From: CAYRGQ01 sp964423925
Lineage (GTDB): Bacteria > Bacteroidota > Bacteroidia > Sphingobacteriales > Sphingobacteriaceae
Assembly (NCBI GenBank): GCA_964423925.1
Contig: CAYRGQ010000004.1
Span: 32,103 to 96,102 of the forward strand
DNA: 64,000 nucleotides
Direction: 5' to 3'
Shown: in pieces, positions 23,129-31,418 of the stretch
How positions within the stretch are numbered: the first letter of the stretch is position 1
Layout: each line of letters starts with the position of its first letter
Position numbers and translations under genes: made by a program
The notes under the pieces: model-generated
Told to the model about the DNA's origin: nothing
Seen by the model: the letters and a program-made list of their open reading frames with translations, nothing else
Databases searched by the model: none

Positions 23129-24037
23129 TTAATTCTCAACGGGCGCGCCATAGGCGATTTCGATTTGGAACCGACGATCTAGCACCCCAATTTGCGACGC
23201 CGCTGACTTGGAAATGACGATCAGCGCGTCTCGGGTTTCGGCGTTCTCCGCAAATTTCCCCACGACCTTCACAAAGGTGGTGAGCTTGGTCATGGGATTC
23301 GTTATTTTAATGACGGTACCCACGGGGGCCGTTTGGTGCAGGGCTAGCATGTTACCCGCTTCCTGGTTGAGGTTGTCCATCCAGACACCCACGCCTCGGT
23401 CATTATGCTCTCGTATTCCAAAACGGTTGGGCTGCGGGGTTACCGCTTCATCCGTCTCACCGTCAACGAGGACATCGCCTAAATCCGGGCCGGCTTCGTC
23501 GACGGAGGGTGGTTCCGGGATCTCGTTGTGGGGCACTTTCAGCAGGAGTCCGCTTTGAATCGTATCGGATGTGAGGCCGTTGGCACGCTTAATTGAGCCT
23601 ACGGAAGTCCGGAAGCGTTGCGATACTGCAAATAGCGTTTCTTTGGGGCCAACTTTATAAACGGTGTACTCGCCAATTTCCTCATCGCTGAGCGGCACGG
23701 GTGTATTGTCGGCAACGGTGTCCGGTGCGGGTTCGGTTGCTGCAGCCTCGCGTATCCTACCCGTAGGTACATACAGGGTATCACCGATTTTCAGCGGCTT
23801 GTTATTGTTGGCTTCGATCAAGGAAGCTACTGACGTGTTATATAGACGGCTGATGCCGAAATAAGTTTGCTTTGCTTTGATGCGATGCACGATCATTTCC
23901 TCCCCATTGCGCACCTCCACCCCGATGGAGTCCCGTGCCGCGCTATGGGCTTGGACGGTCACTGCGCTGGCCATAGTCGCGATTAGTAAAGTGATGGCCA
24001 ATTTTATCCTGACTGCCCGTTGATTTTCTTCTCTCAT
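23129..24037 (-). CDS. Secreted double-LysM protein with RlpA-like domain
   Basis: A 302-aa exported protein from the ATG at 24037 (a TTG at 24049 is less likely). The signal peptide (L-A-I-T-L-L-I-A-T-M-A-S-A) is followed by two LysM repeats, H-R-I-K-A-K-Q-T-Y-F-G-I-S-R-L-Y and Y-K-V-G-P-K-E-T-L-F-A-V-S, which bind peptidoglycan N-acetylglucosamine. An acidic linker leads to a C-terminal double-psi beta-barrel with V-G-T-V-I-K-I-T-N-P and S-K-S-A-A-S-Q-I-G, as in RlpA. The aspartate needed for RlpA transglycosylase activity is not obvious, so it may bind rather than cleave. It follows the DUF4905-like gene at 12 bp. Confidence 0.87.
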   Translation of the reverse strand: MREENQRAVRIKLAITLLIATMASAVTVQAHSAARDSIGVEVRNGEEMIVHRIKAKQTYFGISRLYNTSVASLIEANNNKPLKIGDTLYVPTGRIREAAATEPAPDTVADNTPVPLSDEEIGEYTVYKVGPKETLFAVSQRFRTSVGSIKRANGLTSDTIQSGLLLKVPHNEIPEPPSVDEAGPDLGDVLVDGETDEAVTPQPNRFGIREHNDRGVGVWMDNLNQEAGNMLALHQTAPVGTVIKITNPMTKLTTFVKVVGKFAENAETRDALIVISKSAASQIGVLDRRFQIEIAYGAPVEN

Positions 24038-24049
24038 ATTTTCCTGCAA

Positions 24050-24808
24050 TTATACTAAATACGAAACAATTTCTTGTTTATTGCCACCAATAAAGAATAG
24101 TTGGCGGTCGATTACGAAAAATATTTCCGGCACCATCTTTTCCAATCCGGTCATGAGCGTACGCGTTTCGAGTAGGTCAAGCTGTTGGGTAATAAATAGT
24201 TTTACGGCAAAGCCATCGTCTTGCCGTACGTGGAATGCCCATCCGTCCTTGTCACCAAAGGGGAAGTGAAACACGGTTCCCACAACGCAGTGGCTTGTCG
24301 CGATTGCGTCGGGCAGATTCGTAGTAGGGGTGGGCAGGAGAATTTCGGACTGGCTGGGTGGTTTCGTTACGGTATGGGGACTATCCATTGCTTGGCCCGT
24401 CAATATGTCCAAATAGGCGTCATAACCACTTGCAATGTTGCGGGGCCGCGCGTAGATGCTGCCAGCTTGCATCGCCATGAAGGTATGGCTGAAGTTTTCC
24501 CAGCGCGTTTCGCCAGACGTGCATGACAGGCACGCGATCCCGGGCGCGTTGGGCTCCCGTTGGCCCATAGCCCGCAGCAGGAGGCATCCCTCGGCAATCC
24601 CGGCCATCGTCCACTGTCGATCACCGTAGGCGCGCTCGTGAACCCAGGAGTAGCCATCCGTGTATCGGATCACAGAGAATGCGGGTAGGCCACCTTCCGG
24701 CGAGCGACTTTCGATGGCGAGCGTCTTTGCCGCCGTGTCTGCTTCGATCCGCCAGATGACGCCGGAAAAACTTTTCGCGAATATGGTTTTTAACGTATAT
24801 TTATCCAT
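24050..24808 (-). CDS. DUF4905-like cytoplasmic protein
   Basis: A 252-aa protein with no signal peptide, beta-rich throughout, matching what I remember of DUF4905 from Sphingobacteria. The ATG at 24808 (M-D-K-Y-T-L-K) is chosen because upstream codons back to 24913 overlap the divergent NfeD gene and its leader. Features: many alternating strands with Trp (V-I-W-R-I-E-A-D; Y-S-W-V-H-E-R), F-H-F-P-F-G-D-K-D-G-W, and the closing Q-L-F-F-I-G-G-N-K-Q-E-I, a repeat-like beta layout resembling a propeller. No catalytic motif is recognised. First gene of a set with the LysM protein and udk. Confidence 0.7.
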   Translation of the reverse strand: MDKYTLKTIFAKSFSGVIWRIEADTAAKTLAIESRSPEGGLPAFSVIRYTDGYSWVHERAYGDRQWTMAGIAEGCLLLRAMGQREPNAPGIACLSCTSGETRWENFSHTFMAMQAGSIYARPRNIASGYDAYLDILTGQAMDSPHTVTKPPSQSEILLPTPTTNLPDAIATSHCVVGTVFHFPFGDKDGWAFHVRQDDGFAVKLFITQQLDLLETRTLMTGLEKMVPEIFFVIDRQLFFIGGNKQEIVSYLV

Positions 24809-24897
24809 TATTTTCCATCCGTTGTGTGTGCTAACGGTCGCATGCTGCTGCGTGGGCCCTAAAATAAAAACGATTTGTCTGAAATACCCAATCCAAT

Positions 24898-26265
24898 ATG
24901 TTAAGTTCTCCAATTAGCCGTCCGCGGCGGGTTATTTTCCAAAGCTTATTTTTCTTGTTGGCGCTGTGCGCCACCGTGCAGGCGCAGGAAATATACCGAT
25001 TCGATATCAAAGAGGATATCGGCCCCAATTCCTGGCGTACCGTAAAGAATGCGTTCGACCAAGCGCACGAGCGAAATGCCGATGTTGTTTTTATCGAAAT
25101 GAATACCTTCGGCGGAATGGTCAATTTTGCAGATTCCATTCGTAGTGCCATACTCGATTCACCGATTAAGACGATTCTGTATGTCAACCACAACGCAGCG
25201 TCGGCTGGGGCGTTGATTGCATTGGCGGCAGACCGAATTTACATGAGTAAGGGTTCAAGCATGGGAGCGGCAAGCGTAGTCAATCAGGAAGGTGAACTGA
25301 TGCCTGAAAAATACCAGTCCTATTTGCGCGGGCTGATGCGGGCCACTGCCGAGGCCAACGGGCGCGACCCACGCATCGCGGAGGCATTCGTTGATCCGGA
25401 CGTCGACCTGCCGGAGGTAAAACCAACCGGAAAAGTCTTGACGCTAACCTCGAAAGAAGCCGTGCGATATGGAATGGCAGATGCCGAGGTGAATACGGCA
25501 GCCGAGATTTTTGAGATGGAGGGCATCACCAGCCCGCAGGTAACGACCCACCGAATCACCACGATTGATCGTATTATCGCTTTCCTGATTAACCCGGCCG
25601 TTAGCGGCGTCCTGATCTTGCTCATCATTGGAGGCATCTATTTCGAGATGCAGTCGCCAGGCATTGGTTTTGCCATTGTGGTTGCCATTGTTGCCGCCGT
25701 CTTGTTTTTTGCGCCGCTTTATATCCAAGGCTTGGCGGACAATTGGGAGATTGCTCTTTTTGTCCTTGGTATTATCTTGATATTATTGGAATTATTTGTC
25801 ATCCCAGGGTTCGGCATCGTCGGGATATTGGGTATCATCAGCTTGGTGTGCAGCCTGGCTTTCAGTATGGTAGCCAACGACTTTTTCGATTTCCAGATCT
25901 CGCAACCTGGCGTGTTGCTCAACTCGTTCCTAATCGTCGTTATCTCCATGACGTTGGCTACCGTCCTCATGGTGTTGTTCGGCAAGAGTCTCCTCAACAC
26001 CCGCGCATTTAAGCGATTGGTGCTCCAAGACGAGCAACGGTCCGTAGAAGGGTATACGGCGTCCCTACGCAACCAAGAGCTAGTCAACCGCGAAGGTATT
26101 GCCAAAACCGTCCTACGTCCCTCCGGAAAAGTCGAAATCGATGGCAAATGGTATGATGCCATCGCGTTGGATGGCTTTGTCGACGCGGGAGAAGAGATCT
26201 ACGTCGAGAAGCACGAAAACTATAATCTCTTTGTAAGAATCAAACGTCCAGGGCAAAACGCTTAG
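24898..26265 (+). CDS. NfeD-family membrane serine protease (ClpP class)
   Basis: A 455-aa NfeD1b-type protein. After a signal peptide, residues ~30-220 form a ClpP/SppA-like domain with N-H-N-A-A-S-A-G-A-L (candidate nucleophile Ser) and S-M-G-A-A-S (the region that holds the Lys of the Ser-Lys dyad in relatives, where the Lys lies just before in S-K-G-S-S). Four to five membrane helices follow, then a C-terminal OB-fold NfeD domain (K-V-E-I-D-G-K-W-Y-D-A-I-A). Relatives work with the SPFH/stomatin membrane protein, whose gene is not adjacent here. It diverges from the DUF4905 gene and runs toward dps. Confidence 0.9.
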   Translation: MLSSPISRPRRVIFQSLFFLLALCATVQAQEIYRFDIKEDIGPNSWRTVKNAFDQAHERNADVVFIEMNTFGGMVNFADSIRSAILDSPIKTILYVNHNAASAGALIALAADRIYMSKGSSMGAASVVNQEGELMPEKYQSYLRGLMRATAEANGRDPRIAEAFVDPDVDLPEVKPTGKVLTLTSKEAVRYGMADAEVNTAAEIFEMEGITSPQVTTHRITTIDRIIAFLINPAVSGVLILLIIGGIYFEMQSPGIGFAIVVAIVAAVLFFAPLYIQGLADNWEIALFVLGIILILLELFVIPGFGIVGILGIISLVCSLAFSMVANDFFDFQISQPGVLLNSFLIVVISMTLATVLMVLFGKSLLNTRAFKRLVLQDEQRSVEGYTASLRNQELVNREGIAKTVLRPSGKVEIDGKWYDAIALDGFVDAGEEIYVEKHENYNLFVRIKRPGQNA

Positions 26266-26287
26266 CGGTTGTTAAACTTTTTTCGTA

Positions 26288-26315
26288 TATTGATGTTATC
26301 CGTTTAACATCAATA
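26288..26315. promoter_or_regulatory. Perfect 11-bp dyad in front of dps
   Basis: TATTGATGTTA (26288-26298), spacer TCCGTT, TAACATCAATA (26305-26315): a perfect 28-bp dyad ending 11 nt before the dps ATG. There is no T-run after it, so it looks like an operator or a transcript hairpin covering the start region rather than a terminator. Confidence 0.6.
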
Positions 26316-26325
26316 AATACACGAC

Positions 26326-26805
26326 ATGATTCCAAAAGCGATAAGTTTAGAGGCTAAGAAACTGAAGCCTGTGGTCGACCACCTGAATGATTTGTTGGCC
26401 AATTACCACATCCATTACCAGAACCTCAGGGGGTGCCACTGGAACGTCCGGGGCAATAACTTTTTTACCCTGCACGCCAAGTTTGAGGAGCTCTACACCA
26501 ATGCGCTGACCACCATTGACGAGTTGGCGGAGCGTATCTTGACCTTGGGCAAGTCGCCTTATAGTACCTTTAGCGATTATATTAAGCACGCCGAAATCAA
26601 AGAGGTCGATACGATAGGCATGAGTGATATTGATATGGTCAAGTCGATTATCGGCGACTTGGAGGTACTGATCGGGCATCAGCGCGATTTATTGGGAGTA
26701 ACCGAAGAGGCTAGCGACGAGGGAACCAATGATATGATTAACGCCTTTATGCAGTTTAACGAAAAGCAGCATTGGATGCTGAGCGCGTTTGTCAATAAAG
26801 GTTAG
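26326..26805 (+). CDS. dps: Dps/ferritin-like DNA-binding stress protein
   Basis: A 159-aa Dps-family protein that forms dodecamers, oxidises Fe(II) with peroxide and shields DNA. The ferroxidase ligands are in place: His38 in G-C-H-W-N-V-R-G, His50, Glu54 in F-E-E-L-Y, and Asp65/Glu69 in T-T-I-D-E-L-A-E-R. The final W-M-L-S-A-F helix is the family end. No lysine-rich DNA-binding tail is seen at the N terminus beyond two lysines. A 28-bp perfect dyad sits right before its start. It ends in a shared terminator with the convergent porin gene. Confidence 0.95.
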   Translation: MIPKAISLEAKKLKPVVDHLNDLLANYHIHYQNLRGCHWNVRGNNFFTLHAKFEELYTNALTTIDELAERILTLGKSPYSTFSDYIKHAEIKEVDTIGMSDIDMVKSIIGDLEVLIGHQRDLLGVTEEASDEGTNDMINAFMQFNEKQHWMLSAFVNKG

Positions 26806-26828
26806 CCCTTAAGGTCAAAACAGGAAAA

Positions 26829-26874
26829 TATAAAAGCGGAAAGCCGGGATTTATCCCGGCTTTCCGCTTTTATA
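26829..26874. terminator. Bidirectional terminator between dps and the FadL-like gene
   Basis: A perfect 21-bp stem, arms 26829-26849 and 26854-26874 with loop TTTA. Each side has a U-run built into the stem (CTTTTATA), so it can end both dps (+) and the porin gene (-). Confidence 0.9.
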
Positions 26875-26898
26875 AATGAAAGAAACACAATCTTCGTT

Positions 26899-28419
26899 TT
26901 AGAACTTAAATCCAAGCGTCATGAACACGCGGTTGCGCGTATTATTAATGTCGGCCACGGGGCTGGCTAGACTTTCCAGTGTGTATGGGCTATGGCCGTA
27001 TTCCTGCGTCACGTTTTGGTAAGCCAAGTCGATATACATGTTGTTAATTCGATAGCCTAGGCCTGCTGATACAAGCTGTGTGTGACTGTCAAAATCCTTG
27101 TAGGGGCCACCGTTGTAGCCAAATCCCGCGCGGGCCAGCAGGTTGTCCGTAAAGAGGTATTCGCCCCCCAACCGGAAATTGGCGCTCCCTTTCAATGTTT
27201 GGGCGATATCGGTGCCCATCATATCATCCGTATTCCGGTCGTTGGACGAGAATCGCATACTGGCATAGTCCACGAACTCCACGTCGGCACTTACCAAGCC
27301 TCGGCCGAAAAGCACCGCTACCCCGCCATTGAACCGATAAGGCGAACGATATTTGTAGTCAAAGTAGGTTTCCTCCCATTCATCGTAGTCGGTAAACGAG
27401 GTGGTTTCTCCATTCAGTTGGTCGTTCTCGATATAGAACCGGTCCGAAAAATCGTTCGTCATCTGATACCAGGTAGGAGTGGTGGCGGATAGACCCACTT
27501 GAAGCATGGGCGTGGGTTTGAAGATCACGCCGAGTTTGGCGTTTACGCCATTGCCGCGTGTAGCGGAAACGTACTCATTGTCATAATAGTAATTCGACTG
27601 GAGCAAATTATAATAAATGGGGTCGGACTGATCCGTAAACCGGGACCCTGGGTTTTGAGTGACGATATAGCTGTAATCCTCGATGATGCCGTCTTCCATA
27701 TATAGGTGCTCGAAGCGGTGGTTAATGCGTGCAAAGCCCACGCTGGCGCCGATATAGAGGAAGTTTCCATAGTTAGCACCGAATGACAAGTTCGTTTCCG
27801 ACTGGATCCCTTGCTCGGTATTGTACACCTCCTGCCGGTTGTCCAACATCGTCATCGGGATATCTCCACCGTTGCCGTGCTCGTCGATCATTCCCGCGGC
27901 CCATCCGAAGTCATTATATACCGAACCCGGCGTTTCTACCATTAAATCCGCAATGCTGCTTTCTGGGTTAATGCCGACATAGCCGGTCTTCGTATGGAAA
28001 TTATTGGTTTGGGCATACGAAATCCCAATATTGAAGTTGAGCCACCCTTGGCTAAGGTTGGCTCCGCGTTGCTTGCGCACAGGCAGGTGGAAAACGGCCC
28101 CGGCATGGCTGATTATAAATTTGTCGATGTTTTGCTGCGTGGTTTCGCCAAAGTATGTCGCCTTATTGAGGTCGTTAAGGTAATCGAACCCGATATTGAT
28201 GTCTGACTGGTTAAAAAATCCCAAACCCGCAGGATTTCCTCCGATTGAGCTCAAGTCGCCGCCCAGGGCGTTTTGTGCATTACCCATCGCCCGAAAACGT
28301 GCAGTGGCGCTTTGTTCGGGTTGCGAATAGCGGATTAAGTCATCGAGGTATTGCGCTGACACCGAAAGCGAAAAGCCGCCAAGGAAGAGGGCAGAGAGAT
28401 ATAGCTTTTTTATGTTCAT
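26899..28419 (-). CDS. OmpP1/FadL-like outer-membrane porin
   Basis: A 506-aa beta-barrel outer-membrane protein of the OmpP1/FadL/TodX type, which carries hydrophobic substrates across the outer membrane. The ATG at 28419 gives a signal peptide (M-N-I-K-K-L-Y-L-S-A-L-F-L-G-G-F-S-L-S-V-S-A-Q); an ATG further upstream would add residues lacking signal character. Mature start L-D-D-L-I-R-Y-S-Q, then F-R-A-M-G-N-A-Q-N-A-L-G-G-D-L-S-S-I-G-G-N-P-A-G is the hatch signature of FadL proteins. The chain ends with alternating aromatics and a C-terminal Phe (F-M-T-L-G-F-K-F), the sorting signal of outer-membrane barrels. Substrate unknown. Confidence 0.9.
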   Translation of the reverse strand: MNIKKLYLSALFLGGFSLSVSAQYLDDLIRYSQPEQSATARFRAMGNAQNALGGDLSSIGGNPAGLGFFNQSDINIGFDYLNDLNKATYFGETTQQNIDKFIISHAGAVFHLPVRKQRGANLSQGWLNFNIGISYAQTNNFHTKTGYVGINPESSIADLMVETPGSVYNDFGWAAGMIDEHGNGGDIPMTMLDNRQEVYNTEQGIQSETNLSFGANYGNFLYIGASVGFARINHRFEHLYMEDGIIEDYSYIVTQNPGSRFTDQSDPIYYNLLQSNYYYDNEYVSATRGNGVNAKLGVIFKPTPMLQVGLSATTPTWYQMTNDFSDRFYIENDQLNGETTSFTDYDEWEETYFDYKYRSPYRFNGGVAVLFGRGLVSADVEFVDYASMRFSSNDRNTDDMMGTDIAQTLKGSANFRLGGEYLFTDNLLARAGFGYNGGPYKDFDSHTQLVSAGLGYRINNMYIDLAYQNVTQEYGHSPYTLESLASPVADINNTRNRVFMTLGFKF

Positions 28420-28457
28420 AAGGTCGTGTTGAGGTAAATATACGTATTGGTACAAAA

Positions 28458-28514
28458 AAGGCCAACTAAGGGATCTGCTTGGTCATTTGCCCAAAATCGA
28501 TGTTAGTTGGCCTT
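28458..28514 (-). terminator. Terminator of the low-complexity lipoprotein gene
   Basis: On the minus strand the arms AAGGCCAACTAA (28514-28503) and TTAGTTGGCCTT (28469-28458) form a 12-bp stem with a 33-nt loop, followed by a T6 tail (28459-28454, sharing the last two arm bases). It lies 34 bp after the lipoprotein gene. Confidence 0.75.
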
Positions 28515-28547
28515 CATTAATCTTTATCGAGTGAAGGCAGGTTGCTT

Positions 28548-29768
28548 TTACCTGTTGCCCCGGCTACTGCCGCGGCTTGAGCTGCTTCCTGATGACGACC
28601 CGCGGCTTGAGCTTCCAGAGGATACTGACGATCCTCTGCTAGAGCTGCCACTAGAGATACTCGACCCGGATGAGCGTGCTGGTGCCGAAGGCCGAGCTTG
28701 GCTACTTGACGGTCTGGAGGCAGGTCTAGCTGCTGGCCTGCTGGATGCCGGCCGAGCCTGTTGTCCGGTAGGACGTGCCGCCGGACGGGCTTGCTGCCCT
28801 GCAGGCCGCGTAGCCGTTGGCCGTGCTTGTTGCGTAGCAGGACGACGCGCAGCGGGTCTGGCCTGCTGGCCTGCTGGCCGTGCGTTGGTGGCGCGTGTGG
28901 CACGGGTTGCCTCTCCCTGAGTCCGTGTGGTCGCCGTAGGTCGGGCGGTACGTGTATTGCCTACTGCGGTTCCACGCGAGGTGGCCGTACGTGTGGCCCG
29001 TGCCGCATCGCTTGTGCCACGGGTAGAAACAATGCGACCGTTATTGTCACGGGCAATGGCCGTGCGTGATGAAGCCGTAGCACTGCGTCCACCGGTGTTG
29101 GACCGTACGGCTGCCGTCCGCGTATTTGCACGGCGGTAGGCCGAATTGCGGGCAGTCATCGTACCGCGGTCGCGGTAGAAACCATAGCTAGGATAACCAC
29201 CGTATCCACCATATCCCCAACGGTTATAGGAGTAAGGTCCCCAGTAGGAGTGGCCGTAATAGGGATAACCCCAACCCCAGACACCCGCGTAATAAGGGCT
29301 ATACCAGCTGCTTCCCCAGCCGAGGTGCCAGCGGTTCAAACCCCACGGACTCCATCCGAACCCGAAGTGGAAACTCGGCGAATACCCATAATATCCCATG
29401 CCGTAGTAGCTAGTCCACGGGTCGAAAAATGGCGAATAATATCCGATGCCTGGCGTGCTGTAATAAAAGCGGTTAATTCGGCTGGTATACTCCAAGTCGT
29501 CGTATTCGTCAGCATAATATTCGTTAGCATAGGATTCGCTGTCGGCGTATTCGTCGCCATAATAGGCATCGTCGTAATCCGCTTCATCTGTATATTCCTC
29601 TACCGGACCGTCATAATAATAGTCTGGGCTTTGATAACTCCGCTCGGAAGCACGGGCGTTGCTGTTGTACACATCATCGCTAAACGTGCGTTGTTGCGTG
29701 GCACAGGAACCCATAAGCACCAGAGTGGTGAGGGCTAGGGCGCTTGTTATCAATCTGTTCGTTTTCAT
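28548..29768 (-). CDS. Low-complexity repeat lipoprotein (YGW-rich, then RPAGQQ-type and Ser/Gly repeats)
   Basis: A 406-aa secreted lipoprotein: signal peptide with lipobox V-L-M-G-S-C (Cys22), chosen start ATG at 29768 (upstream codons to 29873 lack signal character). Four composition blocks follow: an acidic Tyr/Asp/Glu block (~35-95); a Gly/Tyr/Trp/Ser/Pro block (~100-200); an Ala/Arg/Thr/Gln block with repeats such as R-P-A-G-Q-Q-A-R-P-A; and a Ser/Gly/Arg tail of S-S-G-S-S-S-R-G-S-S units. No enzyme motif. This layout suggests an extended, sticky surface or matrix protein. Neighbouring proS can mislead name transfer: similar proteins have been mislabelled prolyl-tRNA synthetase. Confidence 0.8.
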   Translation of the reverse strand: MKTNRLITSALALTTLVLMGSCATQQRTFSDDVYNSNARASERSYQSPDYYYDGPVEEYTDEADYDDAYYGDEYADSESYANEYYADEYDDLEYTSRINRFYYSTPGIGYYSPFFDPWTSYYGMGYYGYSPSFHFGFGWSPWGLNRWHLGWGSSWYSPYYAGVWGWGYPYYGHSYWGPYSYNRWGYGGYGGYPSYGFYRDRGTMTARNSAYRRANTRTAAVRSNTGGRSATASSRTAIARDNNGRIVSTRGTSDAARATRTATSRGTAVGNTRTARPTATTRTQGEATRATRATNARPAGQQARPAARRPATQQARPTATRPAGQQARPAARPTGQQARPASSRPAARPASRPSSSQARPSAPARSSGSSISSGSSSRGSSVSSGSSSRGSSSGSSSSRGSSRGNR

Positions 29769-29858
29769 CGTGTGTCCTTTCAATTTGTATGAAGCTTGTG
29801 CTTTTACTAGTTTAGACCCGTTTAGCGGGGATAGGTTTAATGTGGCGTTTAAAAAATT

Positions 29859-29891
29859 ATTGCCTAAATACACGAAAACCGTCTACCTTTG
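29859..29891 (+). promoter_or_regulatory. Promoter for proS
   Basis: ATTG (29859-29862), 21 bp, TACCTTTG (29884-29891), the latter a full TAnnTTTG match; 49 nt to the proS ATG. Confidence 0.6.
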
Positions 29892-29940
29892 CGGCAGCCA
29901 CGTTTTTGAGGCAATGTTACAATAATTTTTCGTTTTTATT

Positions 29941-31413
29941 ATGAGCAAAGGGATTACGAGCCGGGCAACCGACTATTCGCAATGGTACAATGAGTTGGTA
30001 GTGAAAGCTGATTTGGCAGAACATTCTGCTGTTCGCGGATGTATGGTGATCAAGCCGTACGGCTATGCGATCTGGGAAAAAATGCAGGCAGCCCTCGACA
30101 AGATGTTTAAGGATACAGGGCATAGCAATGCTTATTTCCCCTTGTTTATCCCCAAGTCTTTTTTCTCGAAAGAGGCTTCGCACGTCGAGGGTTTTGCGAC
30201 CGAATGCGCGGTGGTGACTCACTACCGTCTGAAGAACGACGGAAGTGGCAACATCATTGTAGACGAAGACGCCAAACTAGAAGAAGAGCTCATTGTGCGG
30301 CCTACCTCCGAAACGATTATCTGGAATACATATAAAGGCTGGATCGAATCCTATCGGGATCTGCCCATCCTAGTCAATCAGTGGGCTAACGTCGTGCGCT
30401 GGGAAATGCGCACCCGGCTGTTTCTGCGTACGGCGGAATTTCTTTGGCAGGAGGGGCACACCGCCCACGCCACCCGCGAGGAAGCTATCGAAGAAACCGA
30501 GCGCATGCTGGAGGTGTATGCTGATTTTGCGGAAAACTGGATGGCGATGCCGGTGGTGAAAGGCCGCAAGACCGAAAACGAACGTTTTGCCGGCGCACTG
30601 GATACCTACTGCATTGAGGCATTGATGCAGGACGGCAAGGCCCTGCAGGCGGGGACGTCCCATTTTCTGGGACAGAACTTTGCGAAAGCATTCGACGTTA
30701 AGTTTACATCAAAGGAAGGCAAACTCGATTACGTATGGGCGACATCCTGGGGCGTATCTACCCGGCTGATGGGCGCGCTGGTCATGGCGCACTCGGACGA
30801 TGCCGGCCTGGTATTGCCGCCCAAGCTGGCTCCGATACAAGTAGTCATCGTGCCTATTTACAAATCGGCGGAAGATCTTCGGGCTATCGGTGATTGGGCG
30901 GATGGCCTCATTGCCGAATTGAAAGGAAAGGGCATATCCGTGAAATTTGACGATCGGGACACACAACGCCCGGGATTTAAGTTTGCAGAGTGGGAGTTGA
31001 AAGGTGTGCCTGTACGCGTCGCGGTGGGTGGCCGCGATATGCAGAACGGCACGGTCGAGATTGCTCGTCGGGATACGCAAACTAAGGAAACGGTAAGCCA
31101 AGAGGGACTGTCCGACCGGATTGCCACCTTACTTGACGATATACAAGCCAATATATTCAACAAAGCGGCCCAATTCCGCGCGGCGAACACGACTGCGGTA
31201 GATACCTATGAGGAATTCCAGCGCGTACTGGACGAGAAAGGCGGATTTGTGTCGGCCCACTGGGATGGCACGGTAGAAACCGAAAAGCGAATTAAGGAAG
31301 AGACGAAAGCTACAATCCGCTGCATTCCGCTAGACGCGCCCGAAGAAGTGGGGAAATGTATCCTGACGGGCGAGCCTTCGACGCGGCGGGTCTTGTTTGC
31401 GAGGGCGTATTAA
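29941..31413 (+). CDS. proS: Prolyl-tRNA synthetase (archaeal/eukaryal-type, ProS3)
   Basis: Class II synthetase charging tRNA-Pro. The 490-aa size, without the inserted editing domain of the E. coli type, marks it as the ProS type 3 found in many Bacteroidota. Motif 2 region R-W-E-M-R-T-R-L-F-L-R-T-A-E-F-L-W-Q-E-G-H-T-A-H is clear, as is T-S-E-T at the proline pocket. The C-terminal extension has C-I-L-T-G-E-P-S near the end, part of the zinc-binding domain, ending in R-A-Y. It has its own promoter. The downstream epimerase gene starts 5-6 bp after its stop. Confidence 0.96.
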   Translation: MSKGITSRATDYSQWYNELVVKADLAEHSAVRGCMVIKPYGYAIWEKMQAALDKMFKDTGHSNAYFPLFIPKSFFSKEASHVEGFATECAVVTHYRLKNDGSGNIIVDEDAKLEEELIVRPTSETIIWNTYKGWIESYRDLPILVNQWANVVRWEMRTRLFLRTAEFLWQEGHTAHATREEAIEETERMLEVYADFAENWMAMPVVKGRKTENERFAGALDTYCIEALMQDGKALQAGTSHFLGQNFAKAFDVKFTSKEGKLDYVWATSWGVSTRLMGALVMAHSDDAGLVLPPKLAPIQVVIVPIYKSAEDLRAIGDWADGLIAELKGKGISVKFDDRDTQRPGFKFAEWELKGVPVRVAVGGRDMQNGTVEIARRDTQTKETVSQEGLSDRIATLLDDIQANIFNKAAQFRAANTTAVDTYEEFQRVLDEKGGFVSAHWDGTVETEKRIKEETKATIRCIPLDAPEEVGKCILTGEPSTRRVLFARAY

Positions 31414-31418
31414 TATTG

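Noticed and set aside
28507..28920. Rightward 137-aa frame opposite the low-complexity lipoprotein
   Set aside because: It is the mirror of Arg/Ala/Ser repeat codons on the other strand; low-complexity Leu/Gly/Ala-rich product with no family character.
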